From assembly GCF_031501865.1 (NCBI RefSeq), contig NZ_JARRCW010000001.1, positions 3,982,001-4,046,000 of the forward strand: DNA of 64,000 bases, written 5' to 3'. This DNA is from Pseudovibrio sp. M1P-2-3 (GTDB lineage Bacteria > Pseudomonadota > Alphaproteobacteria > Rhizobiales > Stappiaceae). Below, one piece after another: positions 51,535 through 60,736 of the stretch. Under the pieces are notes generated by a model, which was not told the origin of the DNA, searched no databases, and saw only the letters and a program-made list of their open reading frames with translations. The translations under genes were made by a program, and so were the position numbers. The stretch's first letter is position 1; every line of letters begins with the position of its first letter.

Positions 51535-52503
51535 ATGAGCACAGAAAAACTTTACCCTGAAATAGAGCCATTCGAGACTGGCCTGCTTGAAGTGGAAGAC
51601 GGGCATAAAGTTTACTATGAGCGTTGCGGTAGGAAAGGCGGGAAACCAGTGGTATTCTTGCACGGTGGCCCCGGTGGCGGCATAACACCAATTTACCGCC
51701 GTTTCTTTAACCCACAGCATTACGAAGTGGTTCTGTTTGACCAACGTGGCTGTGGTCGGTCCACTCCTCATGCTTGTTTGGAGGCCAACACCACTTGGCA
51801 TCTGGTGGAAGATATGGAACGCCTGCGCAAGCTAATCGGAGCGGAAAAGTGGCAAGTATTCGGTGGGTCATGGGGCTCTACCCTAGCTCTTGCCTATTCG
51901 CAAAAATACCCTGAGCATGTAAGTGAGCTGATTGTGCGCGGTGTCTATACTCTGACAAAAGCAGAACTTGACTGGTACTACCAATTTGGCGTTTCACAGA
52001 TGTTTCCAGACAGATGGGAAAAGTTCGTTGCACCCATACCCAAGGCTGAGCGGGGCAATATGATTGCGGCATACAGAAAAATTCTGACCGGAGAGGATGA
52101 AACAGCAAAACTCAACGCTGCAACAGCATGGTCCAGCTGGGAAGCTGCCACTATCACCCTGCTACCGGATGAAACCTTAATTAGTGAGTTCAGTACTCAT
52201 CACTATGCGCTGGCTTTTGCCCGCATAGAAAACCACTTTTTCTATAACAACGCATGGCTGGAAGAAGGACAGCTCCTGCGTGATGCTCATAAGCTTCGCG
52301 GCATCCCCGGCGCCATCGTTCATGGCCGTTATGATATGCCCTGCCCTGCCCATTACGCATATGAGCTGCACAAAGCTTGGCCTGATGCACATTTCCATCT
52401 GATTGAAGGTGCTGGGCATGCTTTCTCAGAAGCCGGAATACTGGAAAAGTTAGTGGAGGCAACTGACCGGTTTGCACAAAGCGACAATACAATAAACGGA
52501 TAG
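51535..52503 (+). CDS. pip: Proline iminopeptidase
   Basis: This 322-residue alpha/beta hydrolase of peptidase family S33 releases N-terminal proline from peptides. It has the oxyanion region FLHGGPGGG, FDQRGCGRS, nucleophile Ser in GGSWGSTLALAYSQKYPE, Asp in GRYDMPCP and His in GAGHAFSE. The length matches the family. It is a stand-alone gene, followed by a long stable hairpin. Confidence 0.93.
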   Translation: MSTEKLYPEIEPFETGLLEVEDGHKVYYERCGRKGGKPVVFLHGGPGGGITPIYRRFFNPQHYEVVLFDQRGCGRSTPHACLEANTTWHLVEDMERLRKLIGAEKWQVFGGSWGSTLALAYSQKYPEHVSELIVRGVYTLTKAELDWYYQFGVSQMFPDRWEKFVAPIPKAERGNMIAAYRKILTGEDETAKLNAATAWSSWEAATITLLPDETLISEFSTHHYALAFARIENHFFYNNAWLEEGQLLRDAHKLRGIPGAIVHGRYDMPCPAHYAYELHKAWPDAHFHLIEGAGHAFSEAGILEKLVEATDRFAQSDNTING

Positions 52504-52541
52504 TTTACGATTCGCGAGAATTAGGAACTGTAGAAACTTTT

Positions 52542-52590
52542 CCAATGCTACTCAGGGGAAGGCGGAATATCTTCCGCTGAGTAGTATTGG
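52542..52590. terminator. Long imperfect hairpin downstream of pip
   Basis: Arms beginning CCAATGCTACTCAG and ending CTGAGTAGTATTGG pair over 14 bp with one G-T pair, followed by one mismatch and an inner GGAAG/CTTCC stem. There is no T-tract, so it may be an mRNA-end stabiliser or a REP-like element more than a classical terminator. Confidence 0.5.
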
Positions 52591-52677
52591 ATTAGAGCAA
52601 ACTAAGACAAAGTATTTCGCTCCAGCCCTACGCAACTCTCGATAATTAATTCACTAAGTTGCACGACAGAAGGGAAC

Positions 52678-53544
52678 ATGTTTATCATGCGCCCGAGTCG
52701 CCAAGACCATAATCATCACCCTCGTTTAAGTAACAGGATGGATACCGAATTCATGCGCTTAACATTTTCGAATAAAGCCTTTGGCAAAGGCCTCTTTTCT
52801 CGCACCGTTAAAACTGCAATCTGTGCTCTGACACTCGCTGCTACCGCGCCTGCAATTGCGCAAGCCGAATCTCCTTTCCATACAGGTGTATGGCAGGTTA
52901 ACACTGAAAGTGGACCTCAGGGTCTTGTTGCCAGTGACTGGCTTATCTTCGAAAATGGTTTGCCAAAGCGTTGGCTCTACCGTCACTCCGGTGGTAACGA
53001 CGCCAACCAGTTTGACTTCTTCACCCGTACACTGGGAGAAGAGAAGTTTTCTCCTTTGAGCCTGCGGGTTTACCGCACTGGGCCAAATGAAATGCAATAC
53101 ACCATCAAGGAAAAAGGTAAGGAACAGATCGAGATGCCTGCAAAGCGTCTCTCTATTGCCAACTTCAAGAAATCATGCCTTTCAGTTGAAAACAAAGGGG
53201 AGCGTCTTTTGGGTAAATGGACCGGAACTGTTGCGTCCTCCTTTAACTACATGAGTTTGTCACGTGAACTTTTGACTATCGATGGTAAAGAGCGTGAGAT
53301 CAGCGTTGAGCCAGTACGCGTAGGTCGCCTTGCTATTATGGAAAACGGTAAGCCTCTCGCATTCCTTACAGATGCAGGTGGCGATTATGCAGTTGTTCAG
53401 TGGTTCAAGAGCAACATCAGTGCTGACACTGTTCGTGATCCTGCCAAAGAAATCATGAGTTTCAAGGCTGAAGAGGTTGTACGCAATCCGAACGGTGACT
53501 GTGACCGTCAGATCAAGTACCGCTTGGAAACTATGTACCGCTAA
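52678..53544 (+). CDS. Exported protein of unknown function
   Basis: This protein of up to 288 residues has a hydrophobic export signal ending at AIAQA. The ATG at 52678 follows AGAAGGGAAC closely, but the signal would then begin after about 45 polar residues; the ATG at 52753 (MRLTFSN) would give a normal signal peptide with a poor ribosome site. The mature part is beta-rich with two cysteines (KKSC and DCDRQIKY) and resembles no family I can name. A clear terminator follows. It is a single gene. Confidence 0.7.
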   Translation: MFIMRPSRQDHNHHPRLSNRMDTEFMRLTFSNKAFGKGLFSRTVKTAICALTLAATAPAIAQAESPFHTGVWQVNTESGPQGLVASDWLIFENGLPKRWLYRHSGGNDANQFDFFTRTLGEEKFSPLSLRVYRTGPNEMQYTIKEKGKEQIEMPAKRLSIANFKKSCLSVENKGERLLGKWTGTVASSFNYMSLSRELLTIDGKEREISVEPVRVGRLAIMENGKPLAFLTDAGGDYAVVQWFKSNISADTVRDPAKEIMSFKAEEVVRNPNGDCDRQIKYRLETMYR

Positions 53545-53561
53545 CAAGCGCTCCTCATTCC

Positions 53562-53594
53562 AAAAAACCGGGTCTGCAAATGGTCCGGTTTTTT
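53562..53594 (+). terminator. Rho-independent terminator
   Basis: AAAAAACCGG pairs with CCGGTTTTTT across a 13-base loop, ending in a run of six T, 18 bp after the stop of the preceding gene. It may work in both directions, since the minus strand also ends in T. Confidence 0.85.
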
Positions 53595-53656
53595 ATCTCT
53601 TGATAACATCATAGCCACAAGTTTCTTTCAGACAAACTATGGCATACCCAGCCCCG

Positions 53657-54190
53657 CTAAATCTTTAAATACATTAGGGTAGTACTATCTAAACGGGCCC
53701 CTTCCACCGACTGGGCATAGTCGGGTATAATACCTGCAACTTGAAATCCAAGAGAAGCATACAACGGCTCTGCTGCGTCACCGCTACGAGTATCCAATGT
53801 AATCAAAGACTTTGCTTCGATTGCCGCCTCTTCCAATAAAGCTTCCATCAACTTACGGGCAATGCCTTTGCGTCTGTATGATGGGTGCACCAGCAGTTTA
53901 GCAACTTCACAGCGGTGTTTCTGATTTGGCATCATATGAAGAGTAAGCAAGACACATCCAACAACTTTATCGCTCACCTTAGCTATAAACAAAATAACGC
54001 GACCAGATTCGATAAGCGGAAAGACATCCTGCTCCCAAAACTCTGCGGCTTTTTCCTCTGAGAAAGGGGAGACAAACCCTACACTTGCACCAGTCATAAC
54101 TGTCTGAAAAAGTACTTCACTCAAACTTGGTAGGTACTGATTTATGTGTCCAGGTAGGCTTTTCTCAATAACAATCACTAGCTTCTCCAA
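53657..54190 (-). CDS. GNAT-family N-acetyltransferase
   Basis: This 177-residue acetyltransferase has the acetyl-CoA-binding motif VHPSYRRKGIARKLMEALLEE (residues about 107-127, of which RKGIAR is the core) and the preceding strand GCVLLTLHMMPNQKHRCEVAKL. The substrate is unknown; the C-terminal LYASLGFQVAGIIPDYA is typical of small-molecule or peptide acetylating members. It is a single gene with a long AT-rich gap upstream. Confidence 0.85.
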   Translation of the reverse strand: MEKLVIVIEKSLPGHINQYLPSLSEVLFQTVMTGASVGFVSPFSEEKAAEFWEQDVFPLIESGRVILFIAKVSDKVVGCVLLTLHMMPNQKHRCEVAKLLVHPSYRRKGIARKLMEALLEEAAIEAKSLITLDTRSGDAAEPLYASLGFQVAGIIPDYAQSVEGARLDSTTLMYLKI

Positions 54191-54596
54191 GTACGAAATA
54201 TCCTTCAGGTATATAACTCTAATGCATCAACAGGCAAAAGATAGGCATTGCAATTACCGCACCAACGTAAGCCCGCTTCACATACATAAATTGGGAAGAA
54301 GCCCTTCAGAGTGTCAATATCACTCTAGTAAAGAGTTTGAATTTTCATAGGTCTAGAAATTTCAATTAAATATTTAGTATTTTAATAAAAATGTTTTGGT
54401 ATTTAGACTTGTACTTCGACGGATAAAACCTTAGGTTTCCGCGAAAATGGGCATGATTCCGAACATTCCAAACAATATGGTACCGAGAGACTACCTAAAG
54501 TATCCACTCGTGCCATATATGGTTCTCACTGTTCAGTTTCACAACTGGCAGTGCAGCTAGAATGCGAGGAATTGGCAGGAACTAAGGGGTAGCCGA
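54191..54596. other. AT-rich intergenic region without recognised content
   Basis: This 406-bp gap lies between the leftward GNAT gene and the rightward GYF_2 gene. It is very AT-rich between 54340 and 54410. It holds a small inverted repeat (AGAGTG and CACTCT near 54309) but no recognised RNA or gene. AAGGGG precedes the ATG at 54597. Confidence 0.4.
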
Positions 54597-55199
54597 ATGC
54601 TGTACGGCGCGCGCGAGCGGCAGTGGTTTTATAAAATCGGGAAAAAAACGCTGGGTCCAGTGGATGATAAAGAAATCACCTCTCAGATTTCTCAGGGGAA
54701 AATTTTGCCAAAAACCAAAGTGTGGCATCCCGACCTTGGCCCAGTGTGGAAACGTGCAAGCGAAATTCCTGACTTGAAAGGCTACATCGAAACCGCAACC
54801 CCAACTTTTGATAAGCCCAAAGAGGCGGAACCGGTTTTTATCATCAGTAATACTGTTGTTTGGCTCATGGTCATAACTCCGTTGTTATGCGCTGCTATTA
54901 CTTTGCTGGTGGGATCTGCTGTTAATCCAGCTCTCCCGGAGTTCAACAGCGTCCTATTACCTATGAATTATCTCCTGTCTTTGCCATTCATCTCCGCGCT
55001 ATTTTACCGTCTAGACAGAAAGGCCCTACGGAACGTTTTCGAAAAGTCTGTTCCGCTGGGATATCTCACCTTCTGCCTGATTCCCCCTATCTTCTTTTTA
55101 TTGCGTGCACGGGTTGATGCTGCACAAAGCCCTATGGTTCCGTTCCTATCCCTGCTATTTTACCCAGCACCTTTAGTCTTGTTTTTGCTGATGAATTAG
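54597..55199 (+). CDS. Membrane protein with N-terminal GYF_2 domain
   Basis: In this 200-residue protein, residues about 7-60 form a GYF_2 (DUF4339) domain: WFYKIGKKTLGPVDDKEI, then KVWHPDLGPVWKRA. Four hydrophobic helices follow from about residue 85. Such proteins often bind partner peptides through the GYF-like domain at the membrane; no specific role is known. AAGGGGTAGCCGA precedes the start. Its end overlaps the convergent Lrp-type gene by 4 bp. Confidence 0.75.
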   Translation: MLYGARERQWFYKIGKKTLGPVDDKEITSQISQGKILPKTKVWHPDLGPVWKRASEIPDLKGYIETATPTFDKPKEAEPVFIISNTVVWLMVITPLLCAAITLLVGSAVNPALPEFNSVLLPMNYLLSLPFISALFYRLDRKALRNVFEKSVPLGYLTFCLIPPIFFLLRARVDAAQSPMVPFLSLLFYPAPLVLFLLMN

Positions 55200-55675
55200 T
55201 CCCCAATAGACAATTCCCCCCTTCTGGACGCAGAAATATGCCGGGAACTTCGCTTGGTGGATAATAGTAAATTTGTCTCACTGGATGTAATCCCATCAAC
55301 CTTACGAATACGATTGAGAACTTCATCCAGTTCCAACAAAGTTTGAGTACCCAGTTCCAATATGAGATCCCAGTTTCCATTCGTTGTATGAAGGGCAGAG
55401 ACTTCCGGCATGGCACCTAGTTGTGCAACAATGCGTTCCGCCCCCTTGCCTTCAATTTTAATGGACATGATTCCTCGGACCGGGAGCTCAAAGGCATCCG
55501 AGCTCAGTACAACTGTATAGCCAAGGATTTCCCCACGATCACTCAGCTTTTCCATGCGAGTACGTACGGTTGCTCGAGACAGCTTCAACTCTAGAGCTAT
55601 ATCCGATATACCCGCACGCGCATTCCTACGTAGTATCCCTATTAATTTACGATCAATTTCATCCATAGTGGTCAA
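55196..55675 (-). CDS. Lrp/AsnC-family transcriptional regulator
   Basis: This 159-residue regulator has an N-terminal helix-turn-helix (RKLIGILRRNARAGISDIA, KLSRATVRTRMEKL) and a C-terminal ligand-binding RAM domain (VRGIMSIKIEGKGAE, GNWDLILELG). It is divergent from the arginase gene with 112 bp between, so it most likely controls arginase and ornithine cyclodeaminase in response to arginine or ornithine. The arginine link is inferred from position. Confidence 0.9.
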   Translation of the reverse strand: MTTMDEIDRKLIGILRRNARAGISDIALELKLSRATVRTRMEKLSDRGEILGYTVVLSSDAFELPVRGIMSIKIEGKGAERIVAQLGAMPEVSALHTTNGNWDLILELGTQTLLELDEVLNRIRKVDGITSSETNLLLSTKRSSRHISASRRGELSIGD

Positions 55676-55787
55676 TATGCCTTATCATTATGGCTTGTAT
55701 ACCCTTCACTTTGCACAGGTTGCTATCTTCATACTGCCAGCAATCCAAGGATAATGTTCTTAACCGACACTTTTTTGGAAATTAAGA

Positions 55788-56726
55788 ATGACAAAGTCCG
55801 TCGTGCTAATAGGCACCCCGGTCCAAACTGGAACGCATCAGCCCGGTTGTATTATGGGCCCTGACGCGCTTAGAACAGCAGGCCTTGAACAGGCCTTGCG
55901 TGATCTGGGGCACTCAGTGGAAGATCATGGTAACATGGAGATCCCCTCTGTTGCTCCTGTTTCTCATATGAATGAGAATATTCACCACCTTAGCGAAACA
56001 TGCCAATGGACAAAGGCCATCCAACAAAAAGCGCTTGAAGTAATGCGCGCTGGAAAGGTGCCGATTTTCCTTGGAGGAGATCATTCGATCGCAGCTGGAA
56101 GTGTTTCCGGTATTACAGCTGCTGCGCATGAAGCTGATCAGGAACAATTTGTCCTTTGGCTTGATGCCCACCCTGACTTCCATGTTCTCTCCTCTACGGA
56201 AAGTGGAAATCTTCATGGAACTCCAGTTGCCTACTACACCAGTCAGGAAGGTTTTGAAGACTATTTTCCGCCGCTACCTGCCAAAGTAAATCCTCAGAAC
56301 ATTTGTATGATGGGGCTACGCTCAGTTGATGGAGCTGAGCGAATTCGATTGGCAGAACAGAAAGTCAGCGCATACGACATGCGTGCTCTGGATGAGAATG
56401 GCGTAGCAAAACCCCTCAAAGCCTTTTTGGATCGTGTAAAGGAAGCCAATGGCCGCTTGCACGTTAGCTTCGATGTAGACTTTTTGGAACCGGATATCGC
56501 ACCCGCAGTCGGAACCACAGTCCCAGGGGGGGCAACCTTCCGTGAGGCGCATCTCATCATGGAAATGCTCCATGATAGTAAGCTGGTAACATCTTTGGAT
56601 CTCGTAGAACTCAATCCGTTCCTTGATGAGCGGGGTAGAACCGCAACGCTCATGGTTGATCTAGCGGCCAGCCTATTTGGCAAAAATGTTCTCGACCGCC
56701 CGAACCGTCCCTATGCAAATTGGTAA
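55788..56726 (+). CDS. rocF: Arginase
   Basis: This 312-residue manganese enzyme hydrolyses arginine to ornithine and urea. The metal-binding motifs are complete: GGDHSIAAGSVSG, DAHPDFH and SFDVDFLEPDIAPAVGT. It begins with IGTPVQTGTHQPGC, as in true arginases. It is 15 bp upstream of the ornithine cyclodeaminase gene and divergent from an Lrp-type regulator. Confidence 0.94.
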   Translation: MTKSVVLIGTPVQTGTHQPGCIMGPDALRTAGLEQALRDLGHSVEDHGNMEIPSVAPVSHMNENIHHLSETCQWTKAIQQKALEVMRAGKVPIFLGGDHSIAAGSVSGITAAAHEADQEQFVLWLDAHPDFHVLSSTESGNLHGTPVAYYTSQEGFEDYFPPLPAKVNPQNICMMGLRSVDGAERIRLAEQKVSAYDMRALDENGVAKPLKAFLDRVKEANGRLHVSFDVDFLEPDIAPAVGTTVPGGATFREAHLIMEMLHDSKLVTSLDLVELNPFLDERGRTATLMVDLAASLFGKNVLDRPNRPYANW

Positions 56727-56741
56727 GCGAGAAAAATAAGA

Positions 56742-57779
56742 ATGGTAAAATTCGTTAGCGTCAGCACTATCCTTGATGTTGTTCGCAGGAAAGGCGTAGA
56801 AAACTTTATTGCCGAGCTTGCCGACTATGTTGAAGACGACTTCCGCCGTTGGGAGCAGTTTGACAAGACACCTCGTGTGGCCAGTCACTCCAAAATCGGT
56901 GTGATAGAATTAATGCCCACCAGTGATGGAGACTTGTACTCGTTCAAATATGTAAACGGTCATCCATCCAACACAAACAAAGGCCTGCAAACGGTAACCG
57001 CCTTTGGCCTACTTTCAGAAGTAGAAACGGGCTACCCCTTCTTCCTTTCGGAAATGACAGTTCTAACTGCACTGCGCACTGCGGCAACATCAGTTGTTGC
57101 AGCCAAACACCTTGCCCCTCAAAACTCCAAGGTTTTGGCGATGATTGGCAATGGAGCACAATCAGAGTTTCAAGCCTTGGGCTTCAAGCAGGTATTGGGC
57201 ATTAAAACCATCCGTCTTTACGATATTGATCCAGAAGCAACCGCCAAAACAGTTCACAACCTTCAAGGAAAAGGATTGGAGCTTGTAGTTTGCCAGTCTG
57301 CAGAAGAGGCTGTTACAGGCGCAGATATCATCACAACGTGTACTGCAGACAAGCAATATGCCACTATTCTTTCCGACAATATGGTTGGAACTGGAATTCA
57401 TATCAATGCTATAGGTGGGGACTGCCCGGGAAAAACAGAGCTGCATAAAGACATTCTTCTCAAGTCCCGTATTTTTGTTGAATACCCAGAGCAAACACGC
57501 GTTGAAGGTGAAATTCAACAGTTGCCTGTAGATTATCCGGTAACGGAGCTTTGGCAAGTGATCACCGGCCAAGTTGAAGGCCGAACCAACAAAGATCAGG
57601 TAACCCTCTTTGACTCTGTCGGTTTTGCGACTGAGGACTTTTCTGCACTGCGTTACCTTTATGATCAAGTCACGCAGACCGGACAATTTGAAGAGCTGGA
57701 TATGGTCGCAGATCCTGCGGATCCACGGAACCTTTTCGGTCTACTTAACCTCTCAAAGAGCGTAGACACAGCCGCGTAA
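56742..57779 (+). CDS. ocd: Ornithine cyclodeaminase
   Basis: This 345-residue NAD-dependent enzyme of the mu-crystallin family converts ornithine to proline and ammonia. It has an N-terminal SVSTILDVVRRKGVE, FLSEMTVLTALRTAATSVVA and a Rossmann motif MIGNGAQSEFQALGF, followed by TCTADKQYATIL. It takes the ornithine made by the arginase encoded 15 bp upstream. The pair turns arginine into proline, urea and ammonia. Confidence 0.93.
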   Translation: MVKFVSVSTILDVVRRKGVENFIAELADYVEDDFRRWEQFDKTPRVASHSKIGVIELMPTSDGDLYSFKYVNGHPSNTNKGLQTVTAFGLLSEVETGYPFFLSEMTVLTALRTAATSVVAAKHLAPQNSKVLAMIGNGAQSEFQALGFKQVLGIKTIRLYDIDPEATAKTVHNLQGKGLELVVCQSAEEAVTGADIITTCTADKQYATILSDNMVGTGIHINAIGGDCPGKTELHKDILLKSRIFVEYPEQTRVEGEIQQLPVDYPVTELWQVITGQVEGRTNKDQVTLFDSVGFATEDFSALRYLYDQVTQTGQFEELDMVADPADPRNLFGLLNLSKSVDTAA

Positions 57780-57887
57780 ATCAGACACCAAATCACATGT
57801 GTCGGTACAGGCTGCCACATAAAAATATGAACCTGATATGAAGGAGCTTCTATCAGGTTCATTTCTCAGATAAAACATGTCGTCAGT

Positions 57888-58619
57888 CTACTTGTCATGC
57901 TCGGACAGAAAATTCCTTGCGATCTCTTTAAGCCTCTCTCCTCCAAAGCTGGCGAAATGCCCCCCGTGGACCGTCTGGACTTCCATATCCAATAGCAGTT
58001 TCATACTCGAAATATATGCCTGCATATCAGAGTGATAGAGATCAGAAATCAACGGACCATCATAAATGACATCACCTGAAATGAGAGTTCGCGAAGCTTC
58101 TTCATAAAGTGCAATTCCTCCAGGTGAGTGCCCAGGAGTATGAATTACAAAGAACTGCCGGTCTCCAAGGTCAATCACGTCTGCATCTTTCAAAAGGCGC
58201 GTAGCTGCAGCAGGCTTTACCGCATACTCGGTAGACCGATAAGGACGCGGTGGCAAACTATCAAAAATATCATCGCTTACGAAAGGTTCAGCTAAAGTAT
58301 TCCCACGGGTCGGATGCGCTAGAATATGGGCCTCAGCCTCATGAACCCAACGTTCCTCAAATTCACGATGATTTCCTATGTGATCAAAGTGAGTGTGACT
58401 AGCAACGGCAATGACATCTTTTTCATTGACCAATGGAACATGCTCACGAAGACTGACCACTCCCATCCCACTATCGACCAGCATATCCCGATCGCATCCT
58501 CTGACGTGCCAAATATTGCATCTATAAAATGGCTGAATATATAGCTCATCAATAAGAGTAATATCATCACTCATTAAAGTCGTTCTATACCATTTGTCAG
58601 AGTTTACCCGAAACTTCAT
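57888..58619 (-). CDS. Metallo-beta-lactamase-fold hydrolase
   Basis: This protein of about 243 residues carries the zinc motif HTHFDH in VASHTHFDHIGN, then a later His in IHTPGHSPGG and an Asp in ISGDVIYDG. It resembles glyoxalase-II-like and quorum-lactonase-like hydrolases, but no substrate is evident. I choose the ATG at 58619, 6 bp after AAAGGAG; the longer ATG at 58646 lies outside that spacing. It is convergent with the ornithine cyclodeaminase gene. Confidence 0.85.
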   Translation of the reverse strand: MKFRVNSDKWYRTTLMSDDITLIDELYIQPFYRCNIWHVRGCDRDMLVDSGMGVVSLREHVPLVNEKDVIAVASHTHFDHIGNHREFEERWVHEAEAHILAHPTRGNTLAEPFVSDDIFDSLPPRPYRSTEYAVKPAAATRLLKDADVIDLGDRQFFVIHTPGHSPGGIALYEEASRTLISGDVIYDGPLISDLYHSDMQAYISSMKLLLDMEVQTVHGGHFASFGGERLKEIARNFLSEHDK

Positions 58620-59305
58620 TGGCATCTCCTTTGGAGCTCCCCCCACTCAGAACACTATCTAATCATAGGAATGGTCCTTTGACACTCATGCCTATCTCAG
58701 CCCCTACATTCTTATAATCAAATGAAAACCGAGAGTGATCTCCTCTCAAGCTCGGGCACCTCCCAGCGACAATTTCGTGGCAACAAGTCCCCGGTTTTTT
58801 TACCAACTATAAGAAGCCCGCTACACTTTACGGCTCAACCAAAACCTCTTTAAAATAAATGATATTCCTCTTTGAGAGGGGCTTGAAACAAAAAAACCAC
58901 TAATGCGATTTCCGGAACTCTTGTTCCCCTAGCGCTTCAAACCGGCTGGTTCCTTAACTTTGCAATTCATGAAAAACTGCAAACCTCCGCAAATCGTAGC
59001 CGGATATATAGATGATATGCCGGACCCCATCTGCTGCCCCGCTCAAAACCGTACTTAGAGAGAGCAGACTAACCCAAATATGTTCGAATCTATCAAAGTG
59101 GATAGCGCAAGCTCCCGCCTACTTGCAATGCATACTTCAATTAGCTCTGCCCGTTTAAGTATTAATAGTACGCAAAAGAAACAAGCAACAAATTAGTACT
59201 TTCCGAAGCACTTGCAATCACTACTAATACCGAAGAGCAACATACGCAGATAATCCAATAATATCATATACCTAAAATTGGTATTCATACCGAGGATACC
59301 CCTTC
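58620..59305. other. Long intergenic region upstream of the nfrB-like gene
   Basis: This 686-bp gap is the longest in the window. No credible reading frame was found on either strand. Near 58790 a CCCCGG followed by seven T could end a small RNA, but its stem is poor. GGTATTCATACC at 59280-59291 is a small inverted repeat just before GAGG and the ATG at 59306. Promoters of both flanking genes must lie here; nothing else is recognised. Confidence 0.4.
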
Positions 59306-60736
59306 ATGCTGGTAACAGACTACTTTGTAATTGCGTTCCTTGTTACTCAGGCACTTTTTTTGCTTGCTGCCTACATCTTTGCATTCTCAGGAGTTGATGA
59401 TCTATTTGTTGATATTTTCTACTATATTAGGTGTGCTGGAACTATCGGTCCTTGGGCAAATATCAATGAAATGGATCTATTAAAAAAGCTTGGAACCCCT
59501 GAAGAGCTACCAATGGCAATCATGATACCGGCATGGGATGAAGCCGATATCATTCGCCCATCTGTCTCCAGAATCATCAATGTCCTTACGTATTCAGAGT
59601 ATGACATTTTTATTGGCGTCTACCCAAATGATTTAGAAACGCAAAGTGAAGTCGAGCATTTACGCTTGAAGCATAAAAACGTCCATAGGGTCATCACATC
59701 CTCATCCGGCCCAACATGCAAAGCGGACTGCCTGAACGACATTGTCTCTCATATTTTTGACTATGAGAAGAAAACTGGAAAGCTATACCACGGGTTTATA
59801 ATGCAGGATGCGGAAGATATCATCCAGCCCAACTGCCTGCACCTTTTTAATGCTGCCTTAACAAAATACGATGCTGTTCAGCTGCCCGTTTTATCTCTGC
59901 CTCGCACAAACAAAAGCCCAACAGCTGGCCATTACATGGATGAGTTTGCTGAGTATCACTCAAAAGAGGTTCTCGTTCGTAGTATCATTACAGGCACAGT
60001 TGCCGGTGCGGGGGTTGGTACAGGATATTCGAGACGTACTCTGGAAAAAGCAGTAGAAATACAAGGTAGCACATTTAACGTCGGGACCCTCACAGAAGAC
60101 TACGACTTGGCAATGCGCTTGCACCGTCAAAAAGTGAACCACACGTTTCTATGGGTAAAGTCAAAAGAAACCAGTGACTACAGCCCATTTCATGTCACTC
60201 AAGAATTTTTTCCCAGTGACCTGTGGCAGAGCATACGACAAAAAACGCGATGGACCATCGGCATCGGCTTTCAAGGGTGGCAGCAATTGGGCTGGAAAGG
60301 CAATTTAGCCGACAAGTACTTTTTCTGGCGCGACCGCAAAATGATTTTCTTCAGCCATGCGATTTTTGTCGGTTATCTGGCTATGTTCCTCTATGGAGCC
60401 CTGTGGCTCTATCATATCCTGTTCCCTTTTGGCTATCAGATCCCAGCACTTCTGGACGAAAATAGTCCGTTCTGGATCATTATCTGGTTTAATATCTTTT
60501 TGTTTTTTCACCGCTTAATTCAACGCCATATTTGGACGGGCTACCACTATGGATGGAAATACCTGCCGCCTGTAACCTACCGCTACATACTCTCAATTAT
60601 TATCAATTACGTGGCTATGTGCAGAGCTACGATCACCTGGCTTAAGCATCGCATAAATAAGAAAGTCATTGGTTGGGATAAAACCGCCCACGACTTCCCT
60701 GATGAATACAATGATCAAGGTCGGGCAAAACTTTAA
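59306..60736 (+). CDS. NfrB-like processive glycosyltransferase (GT2), without MshEN domain
   Basis: This 476-residue inner-membrane GT2 protein matches the glycosyltransferase part of E. coli NfrB. An N-terminal helix is followed by a GT2 domain with AIMIPAWDEADII, MQDAEDIIQ (donor/metal Asp), GTLTEDYDLAMRLH and QKTRWTIGIGFQGW (QxxRW). Three more helices follow. E. coli NfrB has an additional c-di-GMP-binding MshEN domain, which is absent here, so control must differ. The stop overlaps the start of the TPR gene (TAATG), mirroring the NfrB/NfrA export pair. Confidence 0.88.
   Translation: MLVTDYFVIAFLVTQALFLLAAYIFAFSGVDDLFVDIFYYIRCAGTIGPWANINEMDLLKKLGTPEELPMAIMIPAWDEADIIRPSVSRIINVLTYSEYDIFIGVYPNDLETQSEVEHLRLKHKNVHRVITSSSGPTCKADCLNDIVSHIFDYEKKTGKLYHGFIMQDAEDIIQPNCLHLFNAALTKYDAVQLPVLSLPRTNKSPTAGHYMDEFAEYHSKEVLVRSIITGTVAGAGVGTGYSRRTLEKAVEIQGSTFNVGTLTEDYDLAMRLHRQKVNHTFLWVKSKETSDYSPFHVTQEFFPSDLWQSIRQKTRWTIGIGFQGWQQLGWKGNLADKYFFWRDRKMIFFSHAIFVGYLAMFLYGALWLYHILFPFGYQIPALLDENSPFWIIIWFNIFLFFHRLIQRHIWTGYHYGWKYLPPVTYRYILSIIINYVAMCRATITWLKHRINKKVIGWDKTAHDFPDEYNDQGRAKL

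Noticed and set aside
59081-59100. TGTTCGAATC, resembling a tRNA T-arm
   Set aside because: No matching acceptor stem, D-arm or anticodon arm can be folded around it, so it is not a tRNA.
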